Below are positions 52,408 to 61,330 of a stretch of DNA of 64,000 nucleotides, piece by piece. Under the pieces are notes generated by a model. The model was not told the DNA's origin. It did no database searches and saw nothing but the letters and a program-made list of their open reading frames with translations. Source of the DNA: an uncultured Oscillospiraceae bacterium (lineage in GTDB: Bacteria > Bacillota > Clostridia > Oscillospirales > Acutalibacteraceae); assembly GCA_905193225.1 (NCBI GenBank), contig CAJJNV010000001.1, positions 162,682 through 226,681 on the forward strand, given 5' to 3'. Position numbers and translations under genes: made by a program. Each line of letters begins with the position of its first letter. Position 1 is the stretch's first letter.

Positions 52408-53181
52408 TCATCTTGTACTGGCTCTTATGGCGTTAATGGCATTTTTTTCGAGACGGCTGACCTGAGCTTGGGAAATGCCTATTTCCTTTGCCACCTCAAC
52501 CTGGGTCTTTCCCTTTAAAAATCGGGAATAAAGTATCTGTTTTTCCCTTTTGCCCAGCTTTTCCATGGCGTCCCGCAGCATAATGTTGTCAAGCCAGTTT
52601 TTGTCGTCATTTTTATCCCCTATCTGATCCTCCACATAAATGGTGTCTCCACCGTCGGAAAAAACCGGCTCGCTTAAGGAAAGCGGATCGACAATGCTTT
52701 CAAGGGCCATAACAACCTCCTCTTTCGGAAGATTCATCTGCTGTGCAATCTCCTCGATTTTAGGTTCTCTTTGAAGCTTCATCTGCAGATTTTCCTTGAC
52801 CCTCATAGCGTGGTAGGCCGTATCCCTTATAGAACGGGAAACCCGCAGCTGACCGTTATCTCTTAAGAATCTTCTAAGCTCACCTAAAATCATCGGAACG
52901 GCATATGTGGAAAACTTCACATCAATGTCGAGATTGAACCTGTCTATGGCCTTTATAAGGCCGATACACCCCACCTGAAAAAGGTCGTCGGGATTTTCCC
53001 CGCGGGAAGAAAATTTCTGCACGGCGCTTAGCACCAGCCGCAAGTTGCTTTTAATAAGCTTTTCTCTCGATGCCTTGTTTCCCTCGTGGGCTTCCTTTAA
53101 AAGCTTCATTTTTTCCTTTTCGCTGAGCACGGTCAGCTTTGACGTGTCCACTCCGCATATTTCCACTCTGCTGTATTGCAT
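52408..53181 (-). CDS. sigG: Sporulation sigma factor SigG
   Basis: Late forespore sigma factor. The 257-residue protein starts MQYSRVEICGVDTSKLTVLSE, a SigG hallmark, then has sigma region 2 (NLRLVLSAVQKFSSRGENPDDLFQVGCIGLIKAIDRFN), region 3, and region 4 HTH (TQVEVAKEIGISQAQVSRLEKNAI). I start it at ATG 53181 behind GAGGTGGGG rather than at 53226. In Bacillus sigG follows spoIIGA-sigE; here it is separated from them by 3 kb with the SipW cluster between. Confidence 0.95.
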   Translation of the reverse strand: MQYSRVEICGVDTSKLTVLSEKEKMKLLKEAHEGNKASREKLIKSNLRLVLSAVQKFSSRGENPDDLFQVGCIGLIKAIDRFNLDIDVKFSTYAVPMILGELRRFLRDNGQLRVSRSIRDTAYHAMRVKENLQMKLQREPKIEEIAQQMNLPKEEVVMALESIVDPLSLSEPVFSDGGDTIYVEDQIGDKNDDKNWLDNIMLRDAMEKLGKREKQILYSRFLKGKTQVEVAKEIGISQAQVSRLEKNAINAIRASTR

Positions 53182-53334
53182 TTTCCCCACCTCAATGGTA
53201 TTATCGGCAGGGCAAAGCGCAATCATTCACAGGCAGGATTTAATTTTGCTTTTTTGTCAATTTTATCCATTTTATCATCATTTTTTTATATGATTGTAAT
53301 TTTAAACAAATTTTAAAAATTTGTGATTTTGCAA

Positions 53335-53363
53335 TTGATTTAAACGACATATAGTAGTATAAT
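53335..53363 (+). promoter_or_regulatory. Promoter of the SipW/TasA-like cluster
   Basis: TTGATT (53335-53340), 17 bases, TATAAT (53358-53363), followed by GGAGG and the ATG at 53394. Confidence 0.75.
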
Positions 53364-53393
53364 ATACGGTAAGAAAATAAGGAGGTTGTGTTT

Positions 53394-54185
53394 ATGTGCG
53401 TCAACACAAACAAAAAGGTCTCCTCGGCTAAAATTGCAATAATAGTTCTTTCGGTACTGCTTTGCATCAGCATTGCGGCTTTGGTTCTTGTGCTCGTTAA
53501 CGGAAGGACCGGTATATCAACATCAAAAACCAGCGACAACATCATAACCGACCAACAGTCTTCGGAAAAAAGCGGAAGCTTTCCTGCCGTTATCCAAAAC
53601 AAGATCGGTATGCTGCCTCTTGCGGCGAAGGCTTCTCCTTCGGATACAACGGTCATTTCTTTTTCCACCGAAAATTATGAAAGCTCGGTTCCCTTCACGG
53701 CACAAAATATGTTCCCCGGCGACGCGGTAACAAAAACCTTTGAAATAGATGTTGCCCATAAAAACTCGGTCACCCTCAACTTTACCGCCGATGTGAGAGA
53801 GGGGTACGAAAAGCTGGCCGAAGTTTTAAAGGCAAAAATCAGCGATCCCGTCAGCGGAGAGACGCTTTTCGACGGTCTTATGAAGGATGTCCCCGACGCA
53901 TTGCAAAAGGAGCTTGCCGGTAAAAACTCCACCGACAAGGTTTATTATGAAATAACCGCCTATCTTTCCACATCGGTTGGCAACGATTATATGAATAAGT
54001 CCCTCATTGCCGATTTTAAATGGTGGGTAGCCGAAGAGGATGTTTCAAACCTGGACAAGCCCCCCAAGACCTTCGACAGTGCTGCTGTTTTTGTTGCAGG
54101 AGGTCTGCTTGTCGTTTCGACGGCCGCTATCATCATTTTAAAACGCTGCCGCAAGGAGAAAGAGGAGGTAACGGAGAATGACTGA
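53394..54185 (+). CDS. Surface protein with N-terminal signal and C-terminal membrane anchor in the SipW cluster
   Basis: A 263-residue protein: N-terminal hydrophobic segment (about 14-35), a beta-rich extracellular middle with TFEIDVAHKNSVTLNFTADVREGYE, and a C-terminal span (about 226-247) with a basic/acidic tail. The FTAQNMFPGDAVTKTFEI segment matches the layout of TasA/camelysin-type matrix proteins (PGD then T). The anchor suggests it holds the fibre at the cell. Start is ATG 53394, eight bases after GGAGG. It shares eight bases with the next gene. Confidence 0.62.
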   Translation: MCVNTNKKVSSAKIAIIVLSVLLCISIAALVLVLVNGRTGISTSKTSDNIITDQQSSEKSGSFPAVIQNKIGMLPLAAKASPSDTTVISFSTENYESSVPFTAQNMFPGDAVTKTFEIDVAHKNSVTLNFTADVREGYEKLAEVLKAKISDPVSGETLFDGLMKDVPDALQKELAGKNSTDKVYYEITAYLSTSVGNDYMNKSLIADFKWWVAEEDVSNLDKPPKTFDSAAVFVAGGLLVVSTAAIIILKRCRKEKEEVTEND

Positions 54186-54723
54186 CAGTTCCCTTTCAAA
54201 AAAGCTCAGAGCTCAGATAATTGTTATAATCGCACTTCTCGTATGCCTCGTTATAACCACCTTTGCTCTTGTATATTCAACACTGACTTTGGAAAACAAC
54301 CTTTTTTCCACCGGTGAGGTGGCCATAAATCTAAACGACTCAAAACCGGTAATTTCCGAACACGAGTTTATTTTCGAGCCGGGAATGACGGTTAAAAAGG
54401 ATTTCTTCATTGAAAATGACAGCTCCGACGAGATATATTACAAACTCTATTTCGACAATGTCGAGGGCAATCTCGCAAACGTGCTTGAAATAACGGTTAA
54501 AGACGGTGACAAGACCCTTTACAGCGGGACGGCCGAAAGCCTTACGCGAGACAGCGTTTCTGCCGCCGACGACACGCTTAAGGTCAGCCAGAAAAAAGAC
54601 CTTTCGATATATTTTTATTATCCCACGTCCACCGGAAACGACACACAGAACAACACCCTCACCTTCGACTTCTGCGCAGACGGTGTTCAGACAAGAAACA
54701 ACCCGCAAAAATCCTTTTCATAA
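54178..54723 (+). CDS. TasA/camelysin-like SipW substrate
   Basis: A 181-residue protein with an N-terminal signal span (about 10-34; LRAQIIVIIALLVCLVITTFALVYST) and a beta domain in which the pattern HEFIFEPGMTVKKDFFIENDSSDEIYYKLYFDNVEG matches TasA/CalY-type proteins (PG..V...F.I.N.....Y.L). SipW-type peptidases cut such precursors. It overlaps the gene upstream and is followed by the signal peptidase. Likely a matrix fibre or pilus-like subunit. Confidence 0.7.
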   Translation: MTDSSLSKKLRAQIIVIIALLVCLVITTFALVYSTLTLENNLFSTGEVAINLNDSKPVISEHEFIFEPGMTVKKDFFIENDSSDEIYYKLYFDNVEGNLANVLEITVKDGDKTLYSGTAESLTRDSVSAADDTLKVSQKKDLSIYFYYPTSTGNDTQNNTLTFDFCADGVQTRNNPQKSFS

Positions 54724-54770
54724 ACGGCTTGCATCTTTATCTTAAATATATTTTTTAAGGAGAGAATTAA

Positions 54771-55592
54771 ATGAAAAAGGCATTGAACATTATAAAGAAC
54801 ATCCTGGTATGGCTTGTGATGATATTTGCGGTGCTTATGATGATTTTCACCATTGTCTCGGTCACCACCTTCGATCGCGCCGACCGCAACATTTTCGGAT
54901 ATAAAGCATTTATCGTCCTTTCCGACTCCATGAAGGCCACCGATTTTGATGCAGGCGATCTTGTGCTTGTTAAAGAGGTTGACCCTGCCACTCTTAAAGA
55001 GGGTGACATCATCGCATACACCTCTCAAAACTCCTCCAACTTCGGCGAAACGGTCACCCATAAAATCCGTACACTGACCACCGACGACAGCGGCGCCCCC
55101 GGCTTTATAACCTACGGCACCACCACCGATACCGACGACGAAACCGTTGTAACCTATGAATATGTTATCGGCAAATATCAGACCAAGCTGACCGGCGTGG
55201 GCAGATTTTTCCAGTTTTTAAAGACCACTCCAGGATATATCTGTTGCATATTCATCCCCTTTGCCCTTCTCATACTTATTCAGGGAATAAACTGCATACG
55301 CCTGTTTAAAAAATATAAACAGGAGCAATACAGCGAAATAAAGGCCGAGCGCGACAAGCTTGAAGAGGAACGGGCGGAGTCGCAAAAGATGATGAACGAG
55401 CTTTTAGAGCTTAAAAAGCAGCTTCAAAACGGCACAGACGATGCAGCTGCAGCCGGTAATTCAACCGCAGAACAAACCGTTGCAAGTCCCGCACCTGAAA
55501 AAGCCGAGGCTACCGTAAGTGAACCCGCCGTCAGCGAAGCCGCAAACGTTGCCGAAGGCACAGACGGCATCGACACAAGCGACGTTGAATAA
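54771..55592 (+). CDS. sipW: Signal peptidase I, SipW (ER-type, Ser/His)
   Basis: A 273-residue S26B peptidase. Catalytic Ser53 in IVLSDSM and His97 in ETVTHKI replace the usual Ser/Lys pair, which defines the SipW or eukaryote-like type. N-terminal span at about 11-31 and a second at 151-171. The last 100 residues form a coiled coil (EERAESQKMMNELLELKKQL) then an Ala/Glu-rich tail, unusually long for SipW. TATTTTTTAAGGAG precedes the ATG. It should mature the neighbours' precursors. Confidence 0.9.
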   Translation: MKKALNIIKNILVWLVMIFAVLMMIFTIVSVTTFDRADRNIFGYKAFIVLSDSMKATDFDAGDLVLVKEVDPATLKEGDIIAYTSQNSSNFGETVTHKIRTLTTDDSGAPGFITYGTTTDTDDETVVTYEYVIGKYQTKLTGVGRFFQFLKTTPGYICCIFIPFALLILIQGINCIRLFKKYKQEQYSEIKAERDKLEEERAESQKMMNELLELKKQLQNGTDDAAAAGNSTAEQTVASPAPEKAEATVSEPAVSEAANVAEGTDGIDTSDVE

Positions 55593-55761
55593 TTTCGCAA
55601 AAACACGCAAATGCACATCTCTCTCAAGCACAAAAATTGATTGAATCAACCCAGCGGATGATCCGATCAACCAAACAGATTTCAACAACACCCAACGGGC
55701 AAAGAATTTAAAAATTTCTTGTTCGCTTAAAACTTAAAACACCTGAAAGGAGCCGAAAGAA

Positions 55762-56319
55762 TTGGGCAAAAAAGGGCTTTTAAGCAGAATACTTTATATT
55801 CCCAAGCACGCCGAAGCCGAAAAAAGCGATAAATTTATTTCAATCATTATGCCGTCGATAGTCGGTATGGTGGTTTGTATGGCTTGCCTTTTCGGACTTA
55901 CCTGGGCTTGGTTTACAAACTCCGTCACCAGCAAAACCGTTTCCATGGTTTCTTCAAATTTCTCCTGCACGGCCGAGATATCCCGCGGCGGAGAGGATAT
56001 AACCCCCGTACCCGACAATGACGGCGCATACAGCCTTGAGCTTACGGCCGGTGAGGATTACACCGTTGCGGTCACCGTCTCAGAGGGCACTAACGGCAAC
56101 GGCTATTTAAAGATAATCACACCCGATGAAGCCAATACCTATTACGCCGGTCCCATAAACAACCAATACGTCGTGCAAAGCTTTACGGTAGTTGTTCGTC
56201 CCACCGTTTCGGGCGTATATACTTTTGCTCCTCGGTGGGGTACACACAACGGCGGGTATAACATTCAGGGCAACCACCTCGACGATGACGGAAACCTTGT
56301 TGCATACAGCCTCACTTAA
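55762..56319 (+). CDS. SipW-type signal peptide-bearing surface protein
   Basis: A 185-residue protein starting with TTG behind AAAGGAG. A membrane span at about 25-47 ends in LTWAWFTNSVTS, the motif common to SipW-dependent precursors, followed by a beta domain. It is the last gene of the cluster, 169 bases after sipW. The domain (SYNFSCTAEISRG-like start) is not a close TasA match, so it may be a minor component or capping protein. Confidence 0.7.
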   Translation: MGKKGLLSRILYIPKHAEAEKSDKFISIIMPSIVGMVVCMACLFGLTWAWFTNSVTSKTVSMVSSNFSCTAEISRGGEDITPVPDNDGAYSLELTAGEDYTVAVTVSEGTNGNGYLKIITPDEANTYYAGPINNQYVVQSFTVVVRPTVSGVYTFAPRWGTHNGGYNIQGNHLDDDGNLVAYSLT

Positions 56320-56364
56320 TGTGCAAAGGCATTTCCCGTAACGTTATATTTATAACACAGATAC

Positions 56365-56399
56365 AAAAACTCCCGAAAGCTGCGGCCTCGGGAGTTTTT
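56365..56399. terminator. Bidirectional terminator between SipW cluster and sigE
   Basis: AAAAACTCCCGA (56365-56376) and TCGGGAGTTTTT (56388-56399) form a perfect 12-bp stem with T-run. Confidence 0.9.
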
Positions 56400-56443
56400 T
56401 CTTGCTTTAATTTTTGATAAATGCAGAACAGATTTGTAAGAAG

Positions 56444-57148
56444 TCATATATTCTGAAGCTCTTTTTTGAGGGATAAAATGATCTTTTTTTCCAGGCGGGA
56501 AATGTACGACTGAGAAATATCGAGCATATCGGCTACCTGCTTTTGTGTATGCTCCTCCTGTCCGTCCAGTCCGAATCGCATATACATTATCTTTTTGTCC
56601 CGGCTCGGCAGCTTTTCAAGTACAGCTTTAAGCATTTTGCATTCGTCATCCTTTTCCACGTTAATCCCCACGGTATCGGGATCGGATCCGAGCACATCCG
56701 ATAAAAGCAGCTCGTTTCCGTCCCAGTCGGTATTAAGCGGCTCGTCGAGAGACAGCTCGCCCTTAATTTGTGAGGTCTTTCGAATATACATTAAAATTTC
56801 GTTTTCGATACATCGGGAGGCATATGTTGCAAGCTTTATGTTCTTTTCGGGGGAAAAGGTTTTGACTGCTTTTATCAGTCCTATCGTGCCGATGGAGATT
56901 ATATCCTCAATGCCCGCACCCGCCACATCAAATTTCCGCGCAATATAAACCACAAGCCGCAGATTGTGGACGATAAGCTCCTGTCTGACGCTTTCATCGC
57001 CGCTTTTGAGCCGATCCATCGCCTCGCTTTCCTGTTCCTTTGAAAGGGGAGGCGGAAGGGTGGTGGGCCCGAAAATGTAATCCACACGTTTTCCCGTGCA
57101 AAACCTTAATCTAATTTTAAACAGCAGCTTTTTCAGAAATTTTATCAC
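56444..57148 (-). CDS. sigE: Sporulation sigma factor SigE precursor
   Basis: Early mother-cell sigma factor made as inactive pro-SigE. The 234-residue protein has the basic, hydrophobic pro-region (MIKFLKKLLFKIRLRF and on to about 30), region 2 (NLRLVVYIARKFDVAGAGIEDIISIGTIGLIKAVKTF), and region 4 (QKQVADMLDISQSYISRLEKKI). It overlaps spoIIGA by 32 bases. The cutting enzyme SpoIIGA is encoded directly upstream. Confidence 0.95.
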   Translation of the reverse strand: MIKFLKKLLFKIRLRFCTGKRVDYIFGPTTLPPPLSKEQESEAMDRLKSGDESVRQELIVHNLRLVVYIARKFDVAGAGIEDIISIGTIGLIKAVKTFSPEKNIKLATYASRCIENEILMYIRKTSQIKGELSLDEPLNTDWDGNELLLSDVLGSDPDTVGINVEKDDECKMLKAVLEKLPSRDKKIMYMRFGLDGQEEHTQKQVADMLDISQSYISRLEKKIILSLKKELQNI

Positions 57149-58139
57149 GGCTCACAGTCCTTTCAAAAATATTTTTCCCAAGCAGTGCCTCCCACTCTCC
57201 TGTTTGCTCATCACTAAGCGCCACAAGGCAGCAATCGGGCTTGTATTCCTTTTTTTCATCGAAAATAATTACCCTGTCCGGCATAAATGCGGGCAGCACT
57301 CCTTTGGAGCCTACAACGCTGTACGGAATCAACCTGAATCCCTTTAGGTTTTCAAGTTTATCAAATTCGTTGCTAAAACGGCCGCCGAGACTATCACCAA
57401 GGTTGTCACAAAAGCTGCCGCCATGGCTATCATCCAAGCTATTACCAAGGCCATCACTTAAAAAGCTATCAATACCGTTGCCAACACTTTCATGACGCTT
57501 CTTCCCCTTTGAATTGCCGCAGCTAAAATTTGCGCAATTGCATATATATTGCTTTTTTGCAATTATAACAGGACATTCGGAAAAGCAATCGTAAAGCATA
57601 TTGCCGGTGTCGAGAAACCCCTTAAGACTGCTTGTTTGTCCGTTTATTGTTATTTCAACGGTGTACTCGGGGGAAGTGCCCTCATCCTTTGAAAAATGCT
57701 TTTTAAGCAGCATCAGAAGGACGTAGCAAACGGCCGATGTACAAATAAGCAGCAGCGGCGACACATCAAAATAAACAATGTCGTTTTTTATTATCATACC
57801 TTTAGGTTTAAAGACCGCCCATATTCCGAAACATATGCCCGCATAAGCAAAAGAAACGGCAAAGAATCCGCCGAGCAGCGAAAAAAATCTTTTGCAGTTT
57901 CTAAATCCGAAAGCGGTCAGCACAACGGCCGATGAAACGACAAGCCTTAATAACACTCCTGAAATTGCACCCGTTTCGGGAAGAAACACCGCAAGAGAGC
58001 AGGCCGAAGCAAGGGCATCGGCAAGAAAAATTCTCAGTGTTCCCGCCCTCTGACGGCAGATTCTTTGGGTGGCAAGCAGGATAAAATAATTAACGATGAA
58101 ATTGACGAAGATTAGCACGTCAATATAAATTACCTTCAA
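57117..58139 (-). CDS. spoIIGA: Sigma-E processing peptidase SpoIIGA
   Basis: Membrane aspartic protease that activates pro-SigE. Five membrane spans fill the first 150 residues (LKVIYIDVLIFVNFIVNYFI onward). The protease domain has the catalytic DTG in LKGFLDTGNMLYD at about 176. A 55-60 residue insertion of Gly/Asp/Ser repeats (FLSDGLGNSLDDSHGG and so on) follows, then the conserved end PYSVVGSKGVLPAFMPDRVII. Start is TTG 58139 behind AAGGGGG; the longer frame to 58220 lacks homology. It is 340 residues. Confidence 0.88.
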   Translation of the reverse strand: MKVIYIDVLIFVNFIVNYFILLATQRICRQRAGTLRIFLADALASACSLAVFLPETGAISGVLLRLVVSSAVVLTAFGFRNCKRFFSLLGGFFAVSFAYAGICFGIWAVFKPKGMIIKNDIVYFDVSPLLLICTSAVCYVLLMLLKKHFSKDEGTSPEYTVEITINGQTSSLKGFLDTGNMLYDCFSECPVIIAKKQYICNCANFSCGNSKGKKRHESVGNGIDSFLSDGLGNSLDDSHGGSFCDNLGDSLGGRFSNEFDKLENLKGFRLIPYSVVGSKGVLPAFMPDRVIIFDEKKEYKPDCCLVALSDEQTGEWEALLGKNIFERTVSRDKISEKAAV

Positions 58140-58314
58140 CGGAATTGCCCCCTTCCCTTTCGGTATCTTGGATAAACTGCTAAAGCACAAAAGGTACATT
58201 TCCAAGTCCTGCAACGGCAAATCCGCCCACCGCTTAAAAAGCTTGATTTTCAGCTTTTAACGGTTTATCGTTTTGAATGCTACTGATTTTTAGACGGCCG
58301 TTCTTTCTATAAAA

Positions 58315-58382
58315 ATTATACCCCTGTACCTCGGCTTTTTAAGTCGAAGTACAGGGGTAGTTTATCATATTATTTTGTCGAA
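58315..58382 (-). promoter_or_regulatory. Candidate Spo0A-activated promoter of spoIIGA-sigE
   Basis: A TATAAT -10 on the minus strand (58320-58315) lacks a clear -35. An AGTCGAA (58342-58348, one mismatch) and a perfect 0A-box TGTCGAA (58376-58382) lie at about -37 and -71 from the predicted start, as at Bacillus spoIIG. Confidence 0.5.
58319..58359 (-). terminator. Hairpin terminator after the PBP gene, overlapping the spoIIGA promoter
   Basis: Arms 58319-58337 and 58341-58359 pair at 17 of 19 positions (TACCCCTGTAC core). It follows the PBP stop by about 110 bases and overlaps the -10 above. The 58140-58466 gap holds nothing else I recognise. Confidence 0.65.
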
Positions 58383-58466
58383 AAAAACGTGCTTTGCCCG
58401 ACAGTACACCATTCAGTCGGAGAATTAGTCAACCGTCGAATAATTGTTCGTCCGATCGTCAACCGC

Positions 58467-60959
58467 TTAATTGCTCGAAACATCGGAAGCGTCCACCCAT
58501 TCGTATTCGCTTTCCTTATATGCGTCAAATGCGGGCTTTGTGATAGGCTCAATCTCAACATATTTTCCGCCGGCGGGTTCGGGGAAGGAGCTGCTGTCCA
58601 GGAGGGCACTTCCGTGTTCGCAAACGGGCGAATAATCATTCTTGAAATATCCCATAGCCGTATCGCCGCAGGAAGAGGTGGCGCAAAGGCCGGTGGATGT
58701 GCAATAGGGACGATAGCTGACACTGTCGGAAGGACGGAAATCACAAAGGGTCTTGTTCTTTAAGATCTTTGACATTGTTTCCTTCCAGATTACCGGAGAG
58801 GGATTGTATCCGTCGCGGACATTTTTGGAAGCGTCGTAACCGGTCCAAACTCCGCTGACATAATAAGGCGAGCCGCCCACAAACCAGAAGTCGTGGTTGT
58901 TATCAGTGGTGCCGGTCTTGCCGAATAGGGGCCAGTCGCCTATCTGCGCTCTGGTGCCCGTTCCGCCGGTTACAACCGTCTGAAGGATCTTGTTCATAAT
59001 GGTGGATGTATCTGAGCTGATGACCTGGGAGCCCTGTTCATCCTGCTCGAGAACGACATTTCCGAATGTGTCGTAAACAACGGTGTATGTGGTGGGTTTA
59101 TAATAGACGCCGCCGTTGCCGAAGGTGGCAAAGGCTGCCGTCATTTCGGTTACCGAAATACCGTTGACCGTTCCGCCCAAAGCCATTGAGGAATAGGTCT
59201 TATCGGTATGGATTCCGCCGTTTTCGTCCTCATAGCTGTCCACAAGAGTCGATATTCCAAACCGCCTTGTGAGGAAGTCGAAGCAGGTATCAACACCCAG
59301 CTTGTCGGCCATTCGAACGGCGGTGGCGTTGTATGAATTCTGAACGGCATACTGCACCGTCACATAAGATCCCGTACCGCTTTTGGCGGGATAGTATGTG
59401 TTGTTGCTGAGCTGAAGATGGAAGTCGTAAAGCTTTGAAGAATAGGTAATAAGGTTGTTTTCGATTCCGGGAGCATACACCGAAATGGGCTTGATACTCG
59501 ATCCGGGCTGACGGGTGGTTCCGTATGCACGGTTGAGCGAACGGTTTTCGGTCTTTTCCCCACGTCCGCCGACGATTCCCACAATATGACCCGTGTAATC
59601 CATTATACACTGAGCCGACTGGGGTCTTTCGCCGCTGCCGTTTTCAGGGAAAAGGCTGTCGTCCTTAAAGGATTCCTCAAGATTTTCCTGAACCTGCTTG
59701 TTCATGGTGGAATAAATCTTGAGTCCGCCGGAATAGATCATATTTTCGGCTTCAGAGTATGAATAGTCATACTTTTTCTGAAGGTCGCTTATAACGTTTT
59801 CAATGACCGTATCGGTGAAATAGTTGTTGATCTTTGTTTTGCTGGCGGGATTGTCTGAATCGGTGGGGAGATCGCCGGCACTGCTGGCAAGCACAAGCGT
59901 TTCGGACATTGCCTGGTTATACTCGGCCTCGGTAATATATTCGCTGCCGAGCATTTCTTTAAGGCAGATCTCGCGGCGGGTCTTGTTTTCCTCTGGTCCG
60001 TCGATGGGGTTTATCTTGTTGGGAGTCTGAATGGTAGCAGCGAGGGAGGCGCATTCGAGCAGCGTCAGATCCTTGGCCTCTTTGTTGAAATAGTATTTTG
60101 CCGCCGTTTCGATTCCGTCACATCCGTTTCCGAAATGAACGGTGTTGATGTAGCACTCGATTATTGTCGATTTAGTGTATTTGCTTTCAAGGTTACGGGC
60201 ACGAACGATCTCGCGGATTTTACGGTCGGAGGTCTGCTCGTTGTCCTTGGTGAGGTTTTTAACAAGCTGCTGGGTAATGGTGGAACCGCCCTGCTTGTCG
60301 CCGTAAAAGTCGAAGAACATATTGAGGAAGGCGCTGAAGGTACGTTTCCAGTCGACGCCCTCGTGGTCGTAAAATCGCTTGTCCTCAATGGATACAATGG
60401 CGTTTTCAAGGTAGGGAGAAAAGTCCTTGGCATCCACCCATATGCGGTTTTCGGTGCCGTGGAAGCTGGACATTTCGTAGTATTGTTCAATGTCGCTGTC
60501 GTAGGCGTAAACAATACTGGTATACTGGAGATTGAGGTTGTTAAGGTCATAAGGAATGCTGCCGTCCACAAATGCGAAAACATACACGCCAAAGGCTCCG
60601 GCAACAAGGCAAACGGTAATTATGCAAATGAGGAAAAGGGATAAAAGTGTTCTTTTGACTCTACCCATTTTTTTACGTTTGCGCTTACGGCTTTTGCTTG
60701 CCGCAGAAGAATATCCCGAAGAAAGGTTAACATTCCTCTCGGTCGTTTCCTTGGGCCTGCCGCTGTAAATGTCGGTGGAAGTGTCAACCCCTTCCAACGT
60801 GCTTTTATCGGCACCTGAAAAAACATCCTCCGTCTGTTCACCGAAAATGGAATTAATACTCCAGGGATCGGATTTGTCGGCGCCCGTTTTCGGACCGTTT
60901 AAATTGTCTATGGGCGAAAATTGCTCTGTGTCTCTTTCGCCGTTATTGCGGTTACTCAC
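58467..60959 (-). CDS. Class A penicillin-binding protein (PBP1A type)
   Basis: Bifunctional peptidoglycan synthase. The 830-residue protein has a disordered N-terminus (1-90), a basic stretch, a membrane span at 103-127, the glycosyltransferase domain with catalytic Glu192 in IEDKRFYDHEG and GGSTITQQLVKNL, and the transpeptidase with Ser near 489 in PGSSIKP, then SYN-like NSYNAT and KTGTT near 680. The C-terminus (700-830) has a Cys-containing segment CTSTGLCATSSCGD. Start is GTG 60959 behind GGAGG. Confidence 0.93.
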   Translation of the reverse strand: MSNRNNGERDTEQFSPIDNLNGPKTGADKSDPWSINSIFGEQTEDVFSGADKSTLEGVDTSTDIYSGRPKETTERNVNLSSGYSSAASKSRKRKRKKMGRVKRTLLSLFLICIITVCLVAGAFGVYVFAFVDGSIPYDLNNLNLQYTSIVYAYDSDIEQYYEMSSFHGTENRIWVDAKDFSPYLENAIVSIEDKRFYDHEGVDWKRTFSAFLNMFFDFYGDKQGGSTITQQLVKNLTKDNEQTSDRKIREIVRARNLESKYTKSTIIECYINTVHFGNGCDGIETAAKYYFNKEAKDLTLLECASLAATIQTPNKINPIDGPEENKTRREICLKEMLGSEYITEAEYNQAMSETLVLASSAGDLPTDSDNPASKTKINNYFTDTVIENVISDLQKKYDYSYSEAENMIYSGGLKIYSTMNKQVQENLEESFKDDSLFPENGSGERPQSAQCIMDYTGHIVGIVGGRGEKTENRSLNRAYGTTRQPGSSIKPISVYAPGIENNLITYSSKLYDFHLQLSNNTYYPAKSGTGSYVTVQYAVQNSYNATAVRMADKLGVDTCFDFLTRRFGISTLVDSYEDENGGIHTDKTYSSMALGGTVNGISVTEMTAAFATFGNGGVYYKPTTYTVVYDTFGNVVLEQDEQGSQVISSDTSTIMNKILQTVVTGGTGTRAQIGDWPLFGKTGTTDNNHDFWFVGGSPYYVSGVWTGYDASKNVRDGYNPSPVIWKETMSKILKNKTLCDFRPSDSVSYRPYCTSTGLCATSSCGDTAMGYFKNDYSPVCEHGSALLDSSSFPEPAGGKYVEIEPITKPAFDAYKESEYEWVDASDVSSN

Positions 60960-61065
60960 TAATTCTGCCTCCAATCAAGCGGATAAAGCAACTATTGATG
61001 AAATATATCAATGCCTTTTAAAGAGGGTTTCAGCCCCAAAATGCATTTGTTTTCAAAGCCTGAAA

Positions 61066-61104
61066 GCCGTAATTTCTACGCTTTGTTTCAAAGCACATTA
61101 CGGC
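61066..61104 (-). promoter_or_regulatory. Nested stem-loop at the predicted 5' end of the PBP transcript
   Basis: Outer arms GCCGTAAT (61066-61073) and ATTACGGC (61097-61104); inner arms GCTTTG (61080-61085) and CAAAGC (61089-61094). It starts at the expected first transcribed base of the PBP promoter, so it may stabilise the mRNA. Confidence 0.5.
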
Positions 61105-61110
61105 GTTTAC

Positions 61111-61116
61111 ATTATA
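61111..61116 (-). promoter_or_regulatory. Extended -10 promoter of the PBP gene
   Basis: TATAAT preceded by TGG on the minus strand. No clear -35. The remaining part of 60960-61330 shows no gene; a promoter for the plus-strand bofC-like gene must lie there but I could not place it. Confidence 0.5.
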
Positions 61117-61330
61117 CCACAACATTTACCTTTTGTGTATAACAATTTTTTAACCGGCTTAAAATTCATTGTTTCTTAAAAAATTCATAATTACATTAAA
61201 AAACGGAAACCAAGCCGTCCCACGCATCCCATCGCATTTTGCATGGATTTTATCGATTTTTTGTTCAATTTCATTGTTAGTTACGATTAAAAGAGTGTTT
61301 TTTGAAAATAATAAAAACGAGGTGATAAAA

